From NCBI RefSeq assembly GCF_965638725.1, contig NC_134974.1, positions 1,324,143 to 1,388,142 of the forward strand: a stretch of DNA of 64,000 bases, written 5' to 3'. Position numbers and translations under genes: made by a program. The first letter of the stretch is position 1, and each line of letters opens with the position of its first letter. The notes beneath the pieces are model-generated. The model did not search any database. It was not told where the DNA came from and saw only the letters and a list, made by a program, of their open reading frames with translations. This DNA comes from Aptenodytes patagonicus. Its lineage: Eukaryota > Chordata > Aves > Sphenisciformes > Spheniscidae. Positions 1-11,451 of the stretch are shown here, piece by piece.

Positions 1-2640
1 TCCTTGATTTCTATGAAAATGCTTTGCTCACCGAAATGTGGGTAGTGTACTATATGGGATGCTGCACATAAGCAAAATGAAATACCTGATGCTGACCAGT
101 GCTGGATGCCACAGAGGAAGAAAGCTTACTTAGGAGGCTTTTAGGTAAACCAAAGGATGCAAAGAAATCCAGAGGTGTCATATTTTTAAAGCAGTGTTCG
201 GCAGTTTATGAAATAGTTGTGTTGTTTTTTTTTTTCCTAGCAGAAATACAGTTGAACAGCCCAAAACGGTGCGTATCCAAATGGTTGCACAGGGAAAAAT
301 TTCAGTTTGAGATGTTTCCATCAAGAATCATGACATCTGCACATCCTGAAGTTTTGTATTTACGTTAACAATCATGTCTCCGTGACCATGCGGTGTTTCA
401 GGTCTGCAGGCAAAATTTTTATAGTCATAGGAAAATGGCTCCAATCTTGATGTGCCTCCATCTTCGGTAGCTCTTAGTGGTGAAATACGAAGTCTCTCTT
501 GGATTATTTAGAGCCAAAAGTGTTGACCATGTTCTTTTTTACTGAATTTTTCAGAAATATTCTCCTGAGCACCGGAATACAGTGCTCAGGGGGCTCCTCT
601 TCTGCAGCACCAGACAAACCTCTGGGTAGGGGAGTCTCTCTCCTCCTGGGCTCCAGGAACCTCTTCTAGTTCAGGTTTGCGCTCTGTCGTGCTCTTTTCA
701 TCAAAGTGCAACCCATCACACCAGCCTCTGGTTCTGCAAGAGACCTTAACGTGTGCCATTTAATTAAATAGATCCCAGAAGTGTCAGATTGGGAAAAAAA
801 AAATCACTTCTTTTCAGCTCTTTTGCCAAAGAAGGATGGCCACAAAAGGATGTTGCTGTGGGGTCCTGACTCACTGAAGTTAATGTGACTAGTCAAATGA
901 CCAAATTGCTCATAAATATAATAGAGATCCACAATTAAGAATAATAATCCAGCCCTCTGATGTTCCCACACAAATGTAGATCAATTTATATCTCCTAAAA
1001 TGTCTATTTCTTTTAGAAGTCGTTACAATTTCTTGCTAATGAAATATAACAATAGGGTATACAATAACCCACTATAGAAAAGGAGACGTAGGACCGGTCC
1101 TCAGCGTTGGTTTTAGAGGTGAGCCTGGAGCCCTAGGAAAGCATGAAGAACTGTACAAACCGGACTATGAGAAACTCCTCAGCAAGATAAGTGTTGGAGG
1201 CTGCTGCTGTGAGGGGACCTAAAAGTACTAGAGGACAATTTCTTGCTCAGCATTACCCAGCAGGGTTAGCTCTAGGATGAGAAGATGGGGAGAGATTTAT
1301 CTGGCAAAATATTAGGCAGCTAAACCTGAGCTAGTTGCTCTCTGTTCGTTTTACAATCTGTAGGTTCTATTTGATGCAGTCATGGGTGTTTCTCCTCACC
1401 CTGAAGCAGATGTCTAACACAAGCAAACCGCACTGTACCAGTCCTTATTTCTTCCTATCATCTATAAAGCCGCCAGTGCAGCAGTATGAGTCTTGGGGGG
1501 AGAAACCGCACATGATGCACCGAGTCCGTCCAGCAAAGGAAGAGGAGCGGAAAGACTGAATGAACAACGAGGTGCTGCTGGGAGGATGTCAAGAGCAGTG
1601 CAAATCCATCAGCTCACATGGGCTTGGGACGGGAATTCCAGTCTCCCCATGTAAACACTAGAAAGGAACCAGTGCTGATGCCTGTAATTCTACAGCGGGA
1701 CTCCTGGTTTCCAGTGTAAACAGGATGCACTGCTCGTGCTGAATGGGTTGGGGTTTGGTCTGGGTTTTTTATTTTTCATTTAGTATTTGTGTAAGTGATC
1801 TCATTAGGGAATTTGGTCACCTAAATATAGTCTGATGGTCACATTCCACCTCCGTGATTGGAATATCTCAGAGAAATAAAGTTTTTCTGTGCTGTGGAGC
1901 TGAGTGAGATATGATCAGGAAAAGGCCTCAATATGCTAATATGGAGTCCTGGGCCTAAATTCCACTTAAACTGAAGCCCTTTACATTGCTCTGGCAGTGA
2001 AAAGTGCCTTCAAAAAGTGTGCCACTTTACTTTGCCCTGAATGGCTCGGAGAGGTCCTTAAGGTAACTGGAGTTGTGTCCCCATTGGCACTGCCAAGCAT
2101 GAATGTTGTTAATAGAGGGTGGAGAGGAATGGGTTGCGTGTATTTAATGGTTAAAAAGGTGTTAGAGAAATGGATACCTCAACAGTTTGTAGAAGCGCTG
2201 ATGGCTCACTGCAGGATTAGCTGTTTCTTACCATGAGAATTAGGACATGATAGTTCTCATAGTAAATCAGAACAATTGTCCATCTTCCCTAATAATAGCT
2301 ATCCATGCTCATTGCATTGAAAAAAAACCTAAGGTATCATTCAGACATTTATGGAAATAAGGAGATGAAAATATCCAAGCGTATTAAATCTTCTTTGAAA
2401 AGCAATCAATTCGGTACCTGATTTTTTTTAATTACTGTGTCATTCCCATTGGGAACCACATGACTCGGGTGTTAGGTTGAAGCAGAATTTGCTCAGGATC
2501 ACATGCTTTTCCTGGAAGAGGGTTTCCATCAAAAATTAGGATGTAAACAAATATGTAAAGCATGTATAGGTGGAGCCTGTTCAGGTAGTTAGTGGTCAGG
2601 TGTCCATACCCCCGGGCTCCCTTGTTTCCGGAGATGACGC
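1..2640. other. Intergenic, no gene seen
   Basis: AT-rich non-coding DNA upstream of the first promoter. Open frames here are short, start at non-ATG codons, and have no splice or compositional support. I see no repeat family that I can name. Confidence 0.6.
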
Positions 2641-2651
2641 CATGCAAGCCA

Positions 2652-2725
2652 TATAAAAAGGTTGCATTTTGATGCTCACAGCAGTTCATTTGATTTCTCC
2701 CTCACTCACCTGCATTGGTGAACGG
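2652..2725 (+). promoter_or_regulatory. TATA box and non-coding exon 1 of the Cys-every-fourth gene
   Basis: A TATAAAAAG box lies at 2652-2660. A strong splice donor (GGTAAGT) follows with its GT at 2726, so exon 1 is about 2682-2725 and non-coding. The TATA-to-donor distance (74 bp) matches the other ten genes of the window. The intron (about 1.0 kb) ends at an acceptor TTTAG at 3731-3735 behind a long pyrimidine run, leaving a 21-nt leader before the ATG. Confidence 0.8.
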
Positions 2726-3756
2726 GTAAGTCTTTCTTGGATTCATCAGGGAATAACGCGATGGCTGTGTTACTCGGTTGTTCTGGTCAAAAGACTGTAT
2801 TACTGATCACAGGAGAGCTTTGCTTCTGGTGTTACTGTTCCAGGGTTTGTCCTGGAATGGGGGAGAGGATGTTCGACTCTTATTTAAAGTTTGCTCTTCC
2901 TTAAGTGGCTTGCAAATGTCCTGTCACCTCTTCAGAAACTGCGACTGTCTCTCATCATTCTTCGTATTCTATCTTCATTAATTTTTTCATACCTCATTAA
3001 GTCTGGAAATTAAATAAATTAGTGGCTGCTGCAGAGTAAGTCTTGGGACTTCCAAAGAGATGGGCGGGAAGACGCATTATCTGGAAGAAGGAATCTGCAG
3101 AATACCTGAGGGCAAAGCTGCAGGAGACATCTGGGAGAAGTCAAGATGAGGAAATGAATTGAAATAGGAGCTGCAACCTCTGGGCCAACCCTTCTTTTAT
3201 GAAAGGATGGGCCTATTAACTCTGATACAACTCCAGTGGTGTACCATGATATACAGCTGGAGGATTTGGAATAGCGTCTGAATTTTTGGTCTTTGGGCTT
3301 TATCCTTGGGGATTAGTAGTTCAACGTCTATGCAAAGGGGGATGTGCTCTGTGGTGTGTGTGAGGAACTGAAGAAGTGATAAGCAAAAGATGGGCCCTGG
3401 AACGTCTGCTGATTTAATTAAGAAAATAAGGAAATGAACTATTTTCATGTTACAGCTTCTACAAAGCTTAACTGTAAAATTCAGGGTTTATGGCTGTAGT
3501 CTTCCTAACAGTGATGTTTGCAGGTTCCCAAGAAAGGAAGGAATAATCTGGCAGTGTTAGTTGCATAAGTCTGAATCCACAAATCATTCACACATGCAAT
3601 TTTTTCTAACACTCCTTTTCTCAGTCCAACAGCTAACTGCTACACATGTTTCAAGAGCTCAGGTTGTGAATTGTGGCTTAAGGAGAAAGGACAAGTGTCT
3701 TGATTTTGTATCTCTCTTCTTATCTTTGTCTTTAGCTTTACCAGCACCTCAGAAGG

Positions 3757-4299
3757 ATGTCTTGCTACGAGCAGTGCAAACAGCCCTGCCTGCCCCCTCC
3801 CATTTGTGTGCAGAAATGCAGCAAGTGTGTGGAGCCCTGCAAGACGGTGTGCGTGGAGCCCTGCAGCAGCGTCTGCGTGAAGCCGTGCCCCACGCCGTGT
3901 GTGGAGGTCTGCCCAACACCCTGTGCCACCCAGTGCACCACGTCCTGCACCACCCAGTGCGTGGATCCTTGTGCCACCCAGTGCACCACATCCTGCACCA
4001 CCCAGTGCGTTGAGCCCTGCGGCATCCAGTGCGTTGAGCCCTGCAGCACCCAGTGCGTTGAGCCCTGCAGCACCCAGTGCGTGGAGGTCTGCCCCCCTAA
4101 GTGCATCGATGTCTGCATAAAGCCATGTGCCACTCAGTGCCCAACCCATTGCACCACCCAGTGCGTAGAACCCTGCGTCACCCAGTGCGTGGAGCCCTGC
4201 CCACCCCCATGCGTGGAGGTGTGTGCCACCAAGTGCGTTGATTCGTGCGAGACGGTGTGCCTGGAGCCGTGCAGCACGGTCTGCTCTCACCCATGCTAA
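3757..4299 (+). CDS. Cysteine-rich EDC structural protein with Cys at every fourth residue
   Basis: The product is 180 residues starting MSCYEQCKQPC and ending SHPC. It has 45 cysteines (25%), almost all spaced exactly four residues apart (pattern xxxC, with xxx mostly VEP, TTQ, STQ, ATQ, VEV or PTP). There is no signal peptide, membrane segment or globular domain. Composition is dominated by Cys, Val, Pro, Thr and Glu. The ATG was chosen because it opens the MSCY N-terminus typical of EDC genes, lies 21 nt after the acceptor at 3735, and precedes the repeat. The probable role is a disulfide-cross-linked component of cornified keratinocytes; this is inferred from composition and locus. Among named chicken EDC genes it recalls the Pro/Cys/Val-rich type, but I cannot confirm orthology. 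The antisense strand is open over the whole gene because of the 12-bp periodicity. Confidence 0.9.
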   Translation: MSCYEQCKQPCLPPPICVQKCSKCVEPCKTVCVEPCSSVCVKPCPTPCVEVCPTPCATQCTTSCTTQCVDPCATQCTTSCTTQCVEPCGIQCVEPCSTQCVEPCSTQCVEVCPPKCIDVCIKPCATQCPTHCTTQCVEPCVTQCVEPCPPPCVEVCATKCVDSCETVCLEPCSTVCSHPC

Positions 4300-4708
4300 T
4301 CGCCTTAATGCACGAGCCTCGCATGCAGCCCTGATGTTTCGGTGCATTGCAATATCCATAGGCTCATGAGCATCCACGGAATGAAAAACAGGTTACAGAC
4401 CCACCTGCGACGTACTGAGACCTCTCCTGACCCGGTTACCCCACGCTCTCTTTGTCTTGGGAAATATTTTTCTGAATGTTTCCAGCCTATATCTTTGCTT
4501 CTTAGGATATTTCTGCTACTGCTATCTCAGCACCTTTTTCTTGGTAACTGCATTTGGCCAATATTATTCTGCTGGGCATCTGGGGAAGTTATTTAGCAAT
4601 GGCTGTGCTGTAAGCAGTTGATGTTGGAAGATGTATCCCCTTCCATTCTTTAATTCTCATCTTGTCTTTTAATGTATGTCCTCTTGTCTTTTAATGTCTA
4701 TGTGTAGC

Positions 4709-4714
4709 AATAAA
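4709..4714 (+). terminator. Poly(A) signal AATAAA
   Basis: This is the first AATAAA after the stop at 4299 and gives a 3' UTR of about 430 nt for the Cys-every-fourth gene. Confidence 0.75.
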
Positions 4715-4739
4715 AATTGACCATCGATGGCATAATGTG

Positions 4740-7480
4740 TCTTCTGTCTTTCTTTCATCTCCCCGTTTCCATGTCTTTGGACCCAAGAACATCTTCCTTT
4801 AGTTTTCCTTCTAAAAGCTGTTATGGTTGTGGAGGATTTGTGCCTGCAACGCAGTGCTGTAAACAGAGAGCGCATGCATTATAACGTGGAGCAATGTCTT
4901 CTAAAACCATAAACAAAACATCATCCGGTCAATACTTTTCTGACCGATATAAAAAAAAATTAGCTTTGTCCTACTTGAAAATAATGATAGAAATTTAATT
5001 TTCACCTTTATTAATGATGGAGTTTTGATCTTTATATCTCTGGATTTTGGAGGCAAATCTTAGAAACTGTTAAAAGGTGAATTTAAGTGGAAGAAAGCCC
5101 CAAATCCAAGAAAGAAGGAATTGAAACGTTCTTGCTGGGATTTTAATTATTTCACAAAAACATTCTGATGGAGACGAAAATGGTATTTTTGATGAATTCT
5201 TCCCATGATCCTCACTGACTAAATATAGAATTTGGCTTCAGGAGATGAATCTTTTTGTGGTTCAGGAACAGGTCTGAGCCCTGCAAGATTGCAGTTGTGT
5301 TCCCAGGTTTGCTGCAGATACTTTGTGTGGCTTTGGGCAGGTCTCACTCTTTTTATCTATCCATTCCCCATCTGCAACGAGGAGAAGTCACATCCCTGAC
5401 TGATAGAGTGCTTGGCATTTCGGGTTCATTAACGTCTGGCAGGCACGATAATATTTTAATTCACTTATAAATGCATCTTGTATTTTTGGAGTCATAATTT
5501 TGACACTGAAGGAGGCCCATTGTCTGGAGGGACGTTATACCCATTTAAATGCTGGGTTTCAGAGATAATGCTCCCATTGTCTTCCATACTGTGCATGTGA
5601 CTTGCTTACCTCTGCCTCCATGATGGCCACACAATTTCCATGTCTGGGATGTAGAGAATTGCTATCCACCTACCATATCATTACGGCAAGGGTGGAGAAC
5701 ATCTAATCTAGAAAAGAAAAGAGTTATATTTAGGTGTGTGTAAACACTGTTACCAAAGCAGCTTTTAATGAAACCTTGTGTGCAGGTGTAGAGAGTTTGA
5801 CAGTAGATTCCTTTTTGTGTTATTTCTGTCAACACTGAAAGGTGACACCATCAAACAGGAATAATGATAGGCAAAACATGTCGCAGTAAGGCAAACAAAT
5901 TCTACACCTGAACACACCTTTCAGTTCAGATAGACAAAGCAGGGGTAGGTGGACCAGGTATTCAACAGCACGAAAATGGAGGGGGAGACTAGGAACGTGC
6001 ACCTCTAACTCCTACTGTTGAATGCAAACCTTTGGGGACTCAGCAATGAACTCTGCCTCCCTAATAACTGCTTGCTGCTGCCACTTTTGTAGTGTCCAGT
6101 GCCCAATTTCAGGCATGGAAAAAGTCTTAGGAAGTCATATGCAGCTACTAATGAGATCCATCCCATAGGTTAGTCACCTATGACTGATTTCCAAGCATCT
6201 TCATCCAGCTCTATCAGCTGTGTTAGTCATTTAAATTTTTTTCTTCTCTCCCTCTCTGCTGCGAGCATTGCACTAGGCGTCGTAATCATAAACGGGAGCA
6301 CGCAGCTCTGAAAACCCCCGAGGAAGTGGCAGAAGAGACCTGTTGGGTTGCGCTCATCATGCTTCCTGTGCCCGTAGGAAAATGTGTTGCAAAAGCCCTG
6401 ACACACTGCTCTCCTATGCCCCTGTGGCTAGTCCTGAGCATTGCTGAGATTCTCCTGTATATTTACAACAAATTAGTGACTTTTGGTCCATGTCAACCTC
6501 GGGGTCATTAAGACCCCTGGTAAATCAGGCATGAGTGAGGGATGTTAAGCTATGGGGTGATGTTTTTTCCATTAGCACCTTCTGCTTTCCTACACGCAGT
6601 GGAAGCCGTGTCCATCATCTCTCCGTGTATCACACATCTGTAATGGAGACCGGACTGTAATTCATAGGGCTGAATGCGACCCCACAGGAATTGGGGCATT
6701 GAGGAATACTCAAGGGAGGCTTGAACTACCTTTTCCATTAGAGCTAAAGGCAATGTTTCAGTTGAAACATTTTCTCTGTTCCTTCCTTGGAAGAATTTCA
6801 AGGGAATCGACATTTTTCTGAAACACGGATCCATCCCCAGAAAAAAGAAATTCTGCCACAACTTCAGCAAGCCAAACCCAGTGTTTGTAAAAAAGAAGTT
6901 TTAGTTGTTTCACTGAAAAGCTGCGTGACAGTGCAAGAAAAAATAAGGGGAAAGCTTTCTGATTTCTTGGCAATATAAAATGTTTCATTCCCCTTTTGGG
7001 GAAGGAAAATAGAGAAGGACAGAAGCAAAACCCAAAAACACAGACTGCCAAACACAGACCTGCTGCCCTTCCCAGGAGCTGGGATGCAGCACACAGACCT
7101 CCTCCACCCTACTCGGATTTATGCCAGCTGGAGATCTGTCCTGGTGATCACAGGCAAAACTCTCAGGAAACACCTAAACTTTATGCAAACATGTTCTGCT
7201 CACTCCGGAGCGGATCTGAGCCATCTCTCAAACCTGAGTTCAGTTGTGGGATCTTTGCCCAGAGTCGGGACAAGATGAATTATTAATAAATTAGCCAGTT
7301 ATTACCAGATTGGGTGTGCCTTGCATTAAAAACAACAAATCCCCCGCACCTGAAAGAGGAAGCATCTCTCACAGACCTTGACTGAAGTCCAGGTGTACGG
7401 AGGTGTCACTGGAGCAGGTTCTGGTTGTGAAAGATTCTGGTCATCAAGTTAATCTGTTGTCATCAGCTCCCAGGGCTGAC
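4740..7480. other. Intergenic, no gene seen
   Basis: Non-coding spacer between the first two EDC genes. It contains only short ORFs without promoter, splice or composition support, and no identifiable transposon. Confidence 0.6.
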
Positions 7481-7490
7481 TTCTGAAAGC

Positions 7491-7569
7491 ATATAAAAGC
7501 CTCCCATTTGGGAGGCTCTTTAACCTGAGTGGCTTCTTTTTCCCTTCCTCCAGCAGTAGGTGATACCAG
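7491..7569 (+). promoter_or_regulatory. TATA box and non-coding exon 1 of the 54-residue Gln/Cys gene
   Basis: ATATAAAAGC lies at 7491-7500 and a CAGGTGAGT donor has its GT at 7570, 78 bp downstream. Exon 1 is about 7521-7569. The intron is about 1.1 kb and ends at TTCTCTTCCAG (AG at 8672-8673). Confidence 0.78.
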
Positions 7570-8684
7570 GTGAGTCCTTCTGTACACATTTAGCTACATA
7601 GGTGAGGGATTCTGGTGCTCCGTTCTTGGGAGACGGGGAGATTTTTCTTTCTTTTGTTTCCTCTAGTAACAGTTTCAGTTGCCTCCCTGCCAATTTTGCC
7701 TCCATACAGGTGAAAGCCATATTATGTTATTTTGAGACTTTCTGAGGCTCCAGACAATGGCTTGCTGGCTCTTTGGACCAGCAAACCCTTGTCAACCCTC
7801 ATAATTTTTTTCCCAACTGGTAAGAATAACCACCGGGTATTGAGTATCAGCTACCAAAGGATGGCATCCACCGGCACCTGTTGAGCAGCTGCGGGCTGAT
7901 CACTGCAGTCTCCTGGATCTCCAGGGCTCTGAGTTTCACCTCTTTGTATAAGATCGTATCATCACTGAGCAGGAGGATGGTTCACCTGCATTTAATGGCC
8001 AGAGACATGGCTCCTGCTCTGAGGCTCTCAATGAACTAAGCGGAGACAGAAGGGATTGTTATAAAACGATTTTTCTCTTTCAAAACCGTTTGCAATACTG
8101 AAATGTCACTCGCTTTCTGCTCCTCTTTGACTAGTCTTAAATATTGCTCTGAGGCTCTCCTTGAACTCAGCATACTTTCATTAAAATTTGTATTGCTTCT
8201 TAGCTTGTCAAAGCTGAAATGTTCAGAAAATAGTGAGCAGAGGGAAAGAAGGAAAACCCCTCTCATTGTTTCTTTTCCCTCCGCCTCTGTAGCTATTTAC
8301 CTGTTTGGATCACAACTTTGTTAGGACGGTGCTTGCCTCTTATATTCATTTATGCTTATATACAGCTATGCCCTGAGGCCTCGGCAGCGTGGCTGATCTC
8401 CATAGAGGCTAACTGTGACGGGAGCCCAGAAAAGCGGTATGGGGCAGCTACAGCAAACTGGAGTCACCAACACAAATTTGGTCTGAACAGCAGCATCCTC
8501 AGGGATTTCCAAGGGGGGGGTGGGGTGTGTTTTTGCTGGTAGGATTAACTTTTAAAGGCTCTTCACTGTTGGTTTGATGTCAAAGCTGAAGAACTGACTG
8601 AAACTGTAATATCCAGAAAGGAGAAGTGTGTAGGGCTTAAAATAACTGAAATGGCACCTTGGTTCTCTTCCAGGGTTAGCAAAG

Positions 8685-8849
8685 ATGTCTTCCCACCAGC
8701 AGAAACAGCAGCAGCAAATACCTTCAAAATGCCAGGAAAAGTGTCCTCCAAAGTGTGTGGAGCAATGCCAGCCCCCAAAAGGGCAAGCCAAGTGTCCTGT
8801 GAAGACCATCCCACAGCAGCAGCAGCAGCAATGCCCAAAGCAGAAGTAG
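8685..8849 (+). CDS. Small Gln/Lys/Pro/Cys-rich SPRR-like cornified envelope protein
   Basis: This 54-residue protein begins MSSHQQKQQQQIPSKC and ends CPKQK. It has 17 Gln, 6 Cys (most as KC or QC, spaced four residues apart at positions 16, 20, 24 and 28) and a six-Gln run near the C-terminus. Gln-rich head and Lys-rich tail around a short Pro/Cys centre is the design of small proline-rich proteins, whose Gln and Lys are joined by transglutaminase. Evidence that it is real: TATA box, donor, a strong acceptor 11 nt upstream of the ATG, EDC-type MSS start, and an AATAAA 240 nt downstream. Longer open frames over the same DNA in other frames are shadows. Function is inferred from composition and location. 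Confidence 0.85.
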   Translation: MSSHQQKQQQQIPSKCQEKCPPKCVEQCQPPKGQAKCPVKTIPQQQQQQCPKQK

Positions 8850-9090
8850 CACTAACAGAAATGGCCACAAAGTGCCATGGAAGATGCAAATGCTTATTTC
8901 CCAGCTGTCCTTCTGTCTGCTGGCTCTGCTAGAATAGCTAGAAATTTGCATCACGCCTCCTTTGTTTGCAAGTAGAAATTGCTTTACAAAGAGATGCAAT
9001 TCATTAACTTGGATTTATTCATCCGCTACTATAAAAAAAAAAAAAGTTGTGGGGCCATTTTATTCTGATCTTTAATTTGGGACATTCTAC

Positions 9091-9096
9091 AATAAA
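9091..9096 (+). terminator. Poly(A) signal AATAAA
   Basis: Located 242 nt after the stop of the 54-residue gene; the only canonical signal in that interval. Confidence 0.75.
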
Positions 9097-9109
9097 ATTA
9101 TAAGTAACC

Positions 9110-10440
9110 TCATTACTTGCTTCCTGATATTTTTTTCACTTTACTAGTGTAATTCATTCCCTTTTGCTTTCTTCTATTAGCCAAAGAATTACCTTTAAAC
9201 ATACACTTGTATATAAGGCACACATACACAGGGACCCACACCCATTCGCCTTCCAGATTTCCCAAGGAATTATTTGTCCATATTTTTATTTCAGATAGAT
9301 CCAGAAACCTACAGCTATTAACGTGATGACCAAGTAGACTAGAAATGTGAAATGTCTAGAGCAAACAGGACATAAAATAATCACAGTTTCTAGAAAGACC
9401 ATCTAAATTCAGGGTCCTTTGGGGCAGAGCTGCTGCCTGGCTGTCAAAACCGGCTCAGGATCAACGTGCTTCCCATCTCAGGGCAATCTTGCAAGTTGTC
9501 TTCATCCTGAACTGGTGCAAACTGGGGAAACTCAGTTTTCTGCAAGATATAATATTCTGAAGTGTATTCTTGTGGGTCTATCAAAACAATTAATTGTGGT
9601 TTTAGAGTCTCAACTATACTATAACTGCTGAGAGGAAAATAGTCTTTGGAAGTTTTTAACGCTGAAAGGAAGCTTTGGCTTGCTCAGAACAAATAGTTTC
9701 TGTTTTAAAAGAATCAGAAAGAGGATTCAGAATGTTTCGGTTTCTCAGCAGGGCGTATTTGGCTTGGCTAATTGATTTCCAGTCAGCTGTATGGCAGAGT
9801 AGAGGAGGAAGATTATAAATACAGAAATTGTTGAGTGACATGATATTGGTGTCTGGCAGACAGACATAAACTTGCTCGGCAAACCAGAAGCTGTGTGTCT
9901 CAGTGCAATTCTGTAATCAGACGATGAGGTTGGATGTATCTAACACCCATCTAACAAGTACAGGGCCAAACTAGTGAGATTACATCGCTCCTGGCTCATA
10001 TGAAGTGTGGGAAAAACTTGTTTGCTTGTGCTTGCAACCTGCCTCGTAGACATGTCCGTGCCTTATGTCTGCTGAAGGTCACAGAGTGGCTGTGAATATG
10101 TTTAAATTGGGAAGACTGACCATGGGGACAGCTCGGTGTGAGCCATGTGCCGTGCTCCGGGACGGGGTGTCTTGCTGAGAGGTGTTTCAGGGCAGTTAGT
10201 GTTTCAGTGCTATCGGCCAGCCCATGGACTGACACGGTGCAGGGACTCTTGCAGGTTTTCTAACCTGAGCACCTGGAGAGGAGCAGCAGACTCAGGGTCC
10301 TCTGCGAGCACCAGAGTTTCTGAGTCCTGATTCGCCCGGCTTTGAGCCTAAAAAAATGACTGACTGTTGCAAGCTGAGGCTCCTTTTCATCTTTTTAAGC
10401 AGAAGCTATTAAAAATCTCCACAACTTGGTATTCAAAGTG
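9110..10440. other. Intergenic between converging genes, nothing seen
   Basis: Spacer between the poly(A) site of the 54-residue gene (+) and the likely 3' end of the Pro/Glu/Cys gene (-). No gene or named repeat was recognised. Confidence 0.55.
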
Positions 10441-10443
10441 ATT

Positions 10444-10449
10444 TTTATT
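10444..10449 (-). terminator. Candidate poly(A) signal (AATAAA on minus strand)
   Basis: TTTATT on the plus strand is the nearest canonical minus-strand AATAAA after the stop at 11452, giving a 3' UTR of about 1.0 kb. A weaker ATTAAA candidate lies at 10660-10665. The choice between them is uncertain. Confidence 0.45.
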
Positions 10450-11451
10450 GTTGATTTTCACAGTGAAATAAATCCTGGATACAATATCAGCCTAAAATAA
10501 TTAGAGATAAGTACCAAACACATACGCAACAACACTGTGTGGTGAAACATGTTCCAGGGTGTAATTTAGACAGCACTGTGTATGCTTCCTCCTTTATCCT
10601 GTCTAACAGATGGAAGCCACGCCTGAGGTTAATCTATTTCAAAACATGTCTGGATTGGATTTAATCATCTGTATATTTTCCATAAATCATCTCAGCTCAA
10701 GCTGTTTCTTTTACACATCCTAGAAAATCCAAGGTGAGCTCTCTGAGGAAAGCACTGATTACTACCAATTCAGCTAAGCAGATAATTAAGAGGTGATGGC
10801 TCTTTTGTAAAAATCTATTTCCTCTAGCCAAATGGCTGTTTCTAATTGCATAAAATATTCCGCACTATGGATTCATGATTCAGAAAGTCTTGTTGCCATT
10901 GACCAGAACCCCTTAGCAGCAGGTTCTGCACAAACCTCAAATCCTATTATTAAGAGGCAAAACCCTAAATGCAAGGTGAGAGATGGCATTAGCGTACGAG
11001 GAGCTGAGGAGGAAGGCATGAAAACCAGGAGGCAGCGTGCGGGTCTGGACGATGAGCTCTAGGTCCCTAACTGCATTTGGGTTAAGTTTGAATATTTAGC
11101 TTAATGAGCTCTGGCTCGTGCGTGCCATCATGCTCTTTGGTCTCTCTCTGGGCCTTTAAAAGCCAGTGGGATGATTGGGAGAGGGCAGAAATTCAGGCCG
11201 CTGGAAAGCTGAACGCACATGCCTACCACACCGCTTGAAGCCTTGTTATCTATAGACAGTCCTGACGTGTCAGTTAGCGTATGGCTGTTAGTATAGGATA
11301 ATGCTAGCGTTAGCTGGGGAGGGGAGTTGGAAGCTGTGCTTCTTAACAGAAATTCTGCAGTGAATAAAAGGGTGTTGGAAAATGACCTCTGGTTGTGAGA
11401 CACGGGGAGAGGAGGTCTGGGTTTGCAATCTTCTCTCTCGTCATCTGCAAG

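Noticed and set aside
3640-4377. Minus-strand frame of 245 codons over the Cys-every-fourth gene
   Set aside because: It is the shadow of a 12-bp periodic coding sequence; no promoter or splice site on the minus strand fits it.
8563-8999. Longer frames in other readings over the 54-residue gene
   Set aside because: The frame starting at 8685 has the EDC start and composition and the correct splice context; the longer ones do not.
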